Position numbers and translations under genes: made by a program. Shown piece by piece: positions 59,810 through 64,000 of a stretch of 64,000 bases of DNA. The first letter of the stretch is position 1. Every line of letters begins with the position of its first letter. The stretch is taken from the NCBI GenBank assembly GCA_963745175.1, contig CAVUWK010000007.1, positions 186,001 to 250,000 of the forward strand, given 5' to 3'. The notes under the pieces were generated by a model. The model was not told where the DNA came from and ran no database searches. It worked only from the letters and a program-made list of their open reading frames with translations. The DNA is from Bog-473 sp963745175 (lineage in GTDB: Bacteria; Actinomycetota; Acidimicrobiia; Acidimicrobiales; RAAP-2).

Positions 59810-61816
59810 TCAGCCTGCGGGACGCAGGACGCGGCGGTGCTGGAGGAAGTCGACCAGCACGTAGCCGCCCAGGGCGTCGGGTGTCGTGTAGAAGGTGCGG
59901 CCGCCGTTGACCCGGGCGATCTGCTCCACGAAGGGATAGTGGGTGCGCTGGAGGTCGAGGGCGAACGTGTTGATCACGATCCCGGCCCGCGTGCAGCGGA
60001 TGACCTCGGCCATGGTCCGGCGCAGCGTCTCGGGGATGGGCGGGTAGTTGAACCAGACCTCGCCGGCGTCGTCGATGTGCGCCGTCGGCTCGCCGTCGGT
60101 GACGACGATGATCTGCTTCGTCCCGTGCTCGTGGGCCAGCATGCGCCGGGACAGGGCCAGCGCGTGCTGCAGGTTGGTGCCGTAGACGTAGTCCCACATG
60201 GCCGTGGGGACCTCGTCGGGTCGGATCTCGCGCGCGACCTCGGAGAAGCCCACGATGCCGAGATAGTCGCGCGGGAACTTCGACGAGATGAGCGTCTGCA
60301 GAGCCATGGCCATGCGTTTGGCCGGGACGAAGTTGTCGCGCATGGGCATCGACATGGAGAGGTCGACGGCCAGCACGGTGGCCGAGCGGCTGAGGGCCTC
60401 GACCTCGACCACCTCGAAGTCCGCGGGGGTCAGCCGGACCGGCACACCCGAGCCGCTCCGGCGCACCGCGTTGTGCACGGTGCTGGAGAGGTGCAGGTTG
60501 AGCGGGTCGCCGTACTCGTAGGCCTTCGTGGTCTCCTCGCGGTCATGGCCGGTGCCGGTGCGCTGCGCCGCGTGGTCCCCGATGCGGTCCTTGTTGATCT
60601 GGCCGAAGAGGTCGGCGAGGGCCTTCTGGCCCAGGCGGCGCACGCCCCGGGGCGTCAGCTCGATGCGGCCGCCCTGCTGCTCGATCAACCCGGCGTCGGC
60701 CAGCGACTTGGTGAGGTTGGCCAGGCGGTCGAGCGCACGGGCCGCGTCGTCACCCATGTGCCGGCGCACCTGGTCGAGGTCGATCTCACCGAGGGCCGCC
60801 GGAGTGGAAGCCGACTGGAGCACCTCCTCCATCCGGTCGAGCTGGCCGAGCTGCGTGGCCAGGTCGGTCGCCTGATTGAGGCCCATCGGGCCCTCACCGT
60901 TGAAGTCGTAGGACTTCTGCCACCCGGCATCGGGCACCGCGCGCTGGAGGTTCTGCGCCAGGCGCTCCACCTGCCAGCGCAGGTCCATGTCCTCGAGGAC
61001 CGAGTCCATCAGCCCGCGCAGCTGCGCCTGCTGCTCGGGGCTCATCGAGTTCCACACGGCCTGGGCGGCGGCCATGCGCTCGGCCAACTGCTCGAGCAAT
61101 TCGTCGAGGTTCTGGGGGTTCCCGGGGAACATGTCGCCGAACTGCGCCATGAACTCCTCGAAGCTGGGGTCGAGGTCGTCACCGCGCTCGCGTTGCTCGA
61201 GCATTGTGTTCAGCGCGTCGTAGGCGTCGCGCATGCGCTGCATCTGCTCGGCGTCCATGTTCGACAGTGCGTCGGAGGCACCCTCGAAGAACGTGTCGGC
61301 CATCTCACGCCGCAGCTCCTCGACCAGTTCCTCGAAACGCTCGCGGGCCTCGGAGGAGACGAAGTCGTAGTGCTGCAGGCTGCTCACCCGTCCGGCGGGA
61401 TCGTCCGGCTGGAGATCGAGCGCCATGCGGCGCTCGGTGGCGACGTCGTCGGTCACCTCGGCGCGCCGCTGGTCACCCGAGCTCTGCGCCTCCTCCACCA
61501 GCTCGTCGATGGCGGCCCGCTCGTCCTGCTCTATCTCGTCGAGCTGGCGCGTGAGCTCGGCCATGCGGCCGTCGGGATCGCCCTCCGCCAGCATCTCGGC
61601 CCGCCGGCGCCGCAACTGGTCGAGCATGTCGCGCAGCCCCGGCACCTGCTCGCCGTCGGCGTTGCGGAACCCGCTCCGGAGGAGCCGGCGCAGCGCGTCG
61701 TCGAGGTCACCGCCGGCGAGAAGGTCGTCGGTGAGGCCGGCCAGCAGGTCGTCGGGGTCGAGGTCGGCGAACTCCTGGGTGCCGTCCCATTCCGAGTAGT
61801 CGTAGCGGGCGCTCAT
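59810..61816 (-). CDS. VWA-domain protein of a MoxR/VWA pair
   Basis: A 668-residue protein. The N-terminal 430 residues are helical and acidic (coiled-coil segments with Gln/Glu), and the C-terminal 220 form a VWA domain with a metal-ion-dependent adhesion site: DLSMSMPM (DxSxS) and TDGEPTAH. VWA partners of MoxR ATPases act together in folding or metal insertion of client proteins. It begins 23 bp after the MoxR-like stop, so both are translated from one message. ATG 61816 matches the family start. Confidence 0.88.
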   Translation of the reverse strand: MSARYDYSEWDGTQEFADLDPDDLLAGLTDDLLAGGDLDDALRRLLRSGFRNADGEQVPGLRDMLDQLRRRRAEMLAEGDPDGRMAELTRQLDEIEQDERAAIDELVEEAQSSGDQRRAEVTDDVATERRMALDLQPDDPAGRVSSLQHYDFVSSEARERFEELVEELRREMADTFFEGASDALSNMDAEQMQRMRDAYDALNTMLEQRERGDDLDPSFEEFMAQFGDMFPGNPQNLDELLEQLAERMAAAQAVWNSMSPEQQAQLRGLMDSVLEDMDLRWQVERLAQNLQRAVPDAGWQKSYDFNGEGPMGLNQATDLATQLGQLDRMEEVLQSASTPAALGEIDLDQVRRHMGDDAARALDRLANLTKSLADAGLIEQQGGRIELTPRGVRRLGQKALADLFGQINKDRIGDHAAQRTGTGHDREETTKAYEYGDPLNLHLSSTVHNAVRRSGSGVPVRLTPADFEVVEVEALSRSATVLAVDLSMSMPMRDNFVPAKRMAMALQTLISSKFPRDYLGIVGFSEVAREIRPDEVPTAMWDYVYGTNLQHALALSRRMLAHEHGTKQIIVVTDGEPTAHIDDAGEVWFNYPPIPETLRRTMAEVIRCTRAGIVINTFALDLQRTHYPFVEQIARVNGGRTFYTTPDALGGYVLVDFLQHRRVLRPAG

Positions 61817-61838
61817 GTGCCTGTCCTCTCCGACGGGC

Positions 61839-63314
61839 TTACTTGCGCCCGCGGTAGAGGGCGCGCGCCCCGGACGCGTCCTTGTTCAACCGCTTGGTCA
61901 GGTGGAGGCCCTCGAGCAGGAACTCCAGGGCACTGGCCATCAGGGCGGGGGACTCGGACTCGGCGGCCTCGGGGCCGGCGAGCTTGCGGGTCGGCGGCTC
62001 CAGCTCAGGCACGTCGGCCAGGACGGCGAGATAGGCGGACGAGGGGAGATCGTCGCCCACGTGCACCACGACCTGCTCGTGGAAGGCGGCCACAATGGAC
62101 TGCGGATCGTCGAGGGTGACACGGCGGCGGAAGACCGCCAGGGTGGCTGCGGCCACCAGCTGGGCCACCACCTCGTCCTCGTGGCCCTCCTCCATCGCCT
62201 CGACCTCGATCTTGCCCTGGGTCGAGGGCACGAGAGAGGAGAGGTCGCTGATGCGCGGCACCGCCACCGGCTCGCCCGTGCGCAGGGCGCGCCGCACGGC
62301 CGAGGCGACCAGCGTCTCGTAGTTGGCGATGGAGAGGCGGACCGATACGCCACTGCGCTGGTTGAGATGGGTGCTGCGCCGGGCCAGCTGGCTGATCTCG
62401 GCCACGACCTCCTTCATGAACCTGGGCACCGTGACCGGCACGCCCGCCGTGGGCAGGTCGGCCTCGCCTTCCATGATCTTGACCTCGGTCATGGTCTCGA
62501 ACGGGTAGTGCGTTCGGATCTGCGCGCCGAAGCGGTCCTTGAGCGGGGTGATGATGCGGCCGCGGTTGGTGTAGTCCTCGGGGTTGGCCGTGGCCACGAG
62601 CATGATGTCGAGCGGCAGCCGGATGCGGTGGCCCCGGATCTGCACGTCACGCTCCTCGAGGATGTTCAGCAGCCCGACCTGGATCCGCTCCGAGAGGTCC
62701 GGCAGCTCGTTGATGGCGAAGATGCCGCGGTTCACGCGCGGGATGAGGCCGTAGTGCAGCGCCAGCTCGTCGCTGAGGTACCGCCCTTCGGCGATCTTGA
62801 TCGGGTCCACCTCGCCGATGAGGTCCGCGATGGACGTGTCGGGGGTGGCCAGCTTCTCGCCGTAGCGCTGCGAGCGGTGCACCCAGTCGATCGGCGTGGC
62901 CTCGCCGAGCTCGTCGACGCGGTCGAGGGCGTAGCGCGACACCGGGTTGTAGGGGTCGTCGTTGATCTCGGAGCCGGCGATGATGGGCATCCAGTCGTCG
63001 AGCAGCCCGACCATGGAGCGGATCACCCGCGTCTTCGCCTGGCCCCGCTCGCCCAGCAGGATGATGTCGTGCCCGGCCAGGATGGAGTTCTCCAGTTGGG
63101 GCACGACGGTGTCCTCGAAGCCGAGCACGCCGGGGATCAGTGAGGTCCCGGCCGCGATGGCCTTGGCCGTGTTGCGCCGCATCTCCTCGGCCACCGACAC
63201 CGATTCCCAACCCGACGAGCGCAGGTCGGCCAACGCTCCGGGCAGGTCGGCGGGGGGCCTGAGCGCGCCCGGGCGCGGGGTCGCGGAAGGGTCGAAGGGG
63301 GAGGAGCCGTCCAT
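61839..63314 (-). CDS. MoxR-like/Mg-chelatase-type AAA ATPase
   Basis: A 491-residue ATPase. Walker A is LLGERGQAKTR near residue 92. The Walker B region reads RGIFAINELPDL, with Asn in place of the usual Asp-Glu context; this form is usual in this subfamily. ATANPEDYTNRGRIITPLKD is the sensor and arginine-finger region. Paired with the VWA protein it probably acts as a two-component chaperone, as Mg-chelatase BchI/BchD. ATG 63314 is used, 9 bp from the LysR stop. Confidence 0.88.
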   Translation of the reverse strand: MDGSSPFDPSATPRPGALRPPADLPGALADLRSSGWESVSVAEEMRRNTAKAIAAGTSLIPGVLGFEDTVVPQLENSILAGHDIILLGERGQAKTRVIRSMVGLLDDWMPIIAGSEINDDPYNPVSRYALDRVDELGEATPIDWVHRSQRYGEKLATPDTSIADLIGEVDPIKIAEGRYLSDELALHYGLIPRVNRGIFAINELPDLSERIQVGLLNILEERDVQIRGHRIRLPLDIMLVATANPEDYTNRGRIITPLKDRFGAQIRTHYPFETMTEVKIMEGEADLPTAGVPVTVPRFMKEVVAEISQLARRSTHLNQRSGVSVRLSIANYETLVASAVRRALRTGEPVAVPRISDLSSLVPSTQGKIEVEAMEEGHEDEVVAQLVAAATLAVFRRRVTLDDPQSIVAAFHEQVVVHVGDDLPSSAYLAVLADVPELEPPTRKLAGPEAAESESPALMASALEFLLEGLHLTKRLNKDASGARALYRGRK

Positions 63315-63323
63315 GCACGAAGC

Positions 63324-64000
63324 CTAAACCGCGGGCTCGGGCACCGGTGCGGCGGTCGTCGGCAAGTGGCGTGCCAGCAGCTGGTCGGCCAGGGCCCGCG
63401 CCGGACGGGCCAGCGCACGGTCACCCCGTTGCGCCAGGGCCACGGTGCGGCTCAGCGTCGGCCCGGTGAAGGGGATCCCGACCAGCGACCCGTCGTCCGG
63501 GAGCGCGATGGCGGGCACCACCGCCGCCCCGAGACCGGCCGCCACGAAGGAGAGGACGCCGGCCATCTCGGCCCCCTCGCTCACGAGATGCGGCTCCACC
63601 CCCGCCTGCTGGCAGGCGGACAGCGTCACGGAGCGCAGGTCGTAGCCCTCCCGGAACATCACCAGGTCGAGCCCGTCGAGGTCGCGCACCCGGACCCGGC
63701 GCCGCCCGGCGAAGGGGTGGTCGCGCGCCGTGGCGAGGACGAGCGGGTCGTCGAAGAGCGGCGTGGTCACCACCAGCGGGTCGGTCACCGGCAGGACCAC
63801 CAGCGCCAGGTCGAGCTCGCCCGCCGCCACCTGGGGCACCAGCTGGTGCGAGCCCGCCTCCACCACCGCCAGGTCGATGCCGGGGTGGCTGGCGTGGAAC
63901 GCCACGAGCGCCGGCGCCAGCGCGCTGGTGATCAGGCTGGGAGTGGCGCCGACGGCGAGGCGGCCCCGGGCCATGCCCGAGAGCGCCCGCGCCTCGGCGC
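63324..64000 (-). CDS. LysR-family regulator, C-terminal part
   Basis: The gene runs off the right edge; 225 C-terminal residues are present. They form the periplasmic-binding-fold ligand domain: GRLAVGATPSLITSALAPAL opens it, QVAAGELDLALVVLP and VLSFVAAGLGAAVVPAIALP are typical landmarks. The N-terminal HTH lies outside the window. The stop is 9 bp before the MoxR-like start on the same strand, so it may be co-transcribed with it. Ligand unknown. Confidence 0.88.
   Translation of the reverse strand, partial: AEARALSGMARGRLAVGATPSLITSALAPALVAFHASHPGIDLAVVEAGSHQLVPQVAAGELDLALVVLPVTDPLVVTTPLFDDPLVLATARDHPFAGRRRVRVRDLDGLDLVMFREGYDLRSVTLSACQQAGVEPHLVSEGAEMAGVLSFVAAGLGAAVVPAIALPDDGSLVGIPFTGPTLSRTVALAQRGDRALARPARALADQLLARHLPTTAAPVPEPAV

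Noticed and set aside
59762..62119. Long plus-strand open frame of 785 codons
   Set aside because: It lies entirely antisense to the VWA gene, whose domains are clear. Its His/Arg-rich, low-complexity product is typical of shadow frames in GC-rich DNA.
61815..63143. Plus-strand open frame of 442 codons
   Set aside because: Antisense shadow of the MoxR-like ATPase gene with no domain of its own.

Overview
The window comes from a high-GC actinobacterium. The evidence is two WhiB-type regulators, a DivIVA-like coiled-coil protein, a UPF0182 membrane protein, MreB, a COG4315-type secreted repeat protein, a zincin_2/DUF2342 protein and many GTG starts with 4-nt ATGA/GTGA overlaps. The mix (two WhiB, MreB, an HtrA-like protein with a WRHPSE leader, a MoxR/VWA pair) suggests the class Acidimicrobiia or a near relative. 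That placement is an inference from gene content; there is no rRNA in the window.

The window has two halves that meet at an initiator tRNA-Met gene (45970-46046). To the right (46.1-64 kb) the DNA is denser, more GC-rich and reads as conserved core: UPF0182, a DivIVA-like protein, a PDZ/Lon-type protease, HEAT-repeat protein, MreB, an HtrA-like protein that has lost its catalytic residues, a DUF2342 zincin that seems to lack one zinc ligand, two small WhiB regulators, a formiminotransferase, a VWA/MoxR pair and a partial LysR regulator. No broken genes were seen there.

To the left (0-46 kb) is a mosaic accessory region. 0-9 kb: an isochorismatase fragment, a large LuxR/LAL regulator coupled to an aldo/keto reductase, an SDR with a divergent MarR, then a decayed second set (LAL gene with an internal deletion, a UbiB kinase, an SDR remnant) and an AlkA-type glycosylase. 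9.3-16.2 kb: an ECF sigma/anti-sigma pair next to a membrane-maintenance gene set (secreted repeat protein, YbhN-like flippase/synthase, FtsH, two related 4-TM proteins, small proteins). A repeated GTAAC-N9-TAT motif precedes most of these genes and may define the regulon. 16.4-30.9 kb: catabolic and stress genes (thiolase/OsmC, alpha/beta hydrolases, tautomerase, a second LAL regulator, UvrD-like helicase, SnoaL-like protein, aldehyde dehydrogenase, DinB). 31.2-36.9 kb: an operon-like run DUF302 - hydrolase - methyltransferase - MMPL transporter, divergent from an HxlR/SCP2 regulator across overlapping promoters.

37.9-46 kb is a graveyard: frameshifted XRE-cupin, methyltransferase, glycosylase, aldehyde dehydrogenase and MFS remnants, with an intact MFS pump and AraC regulator between them. 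It is marked by pieces resembling the tRNA-fMet gene, including an exact 13-bp copy of its 3' end at 39.88 kb, and looks like an old island inserted at the tRNA. No integrase, transposase, CRISPR array or rRNA was found.
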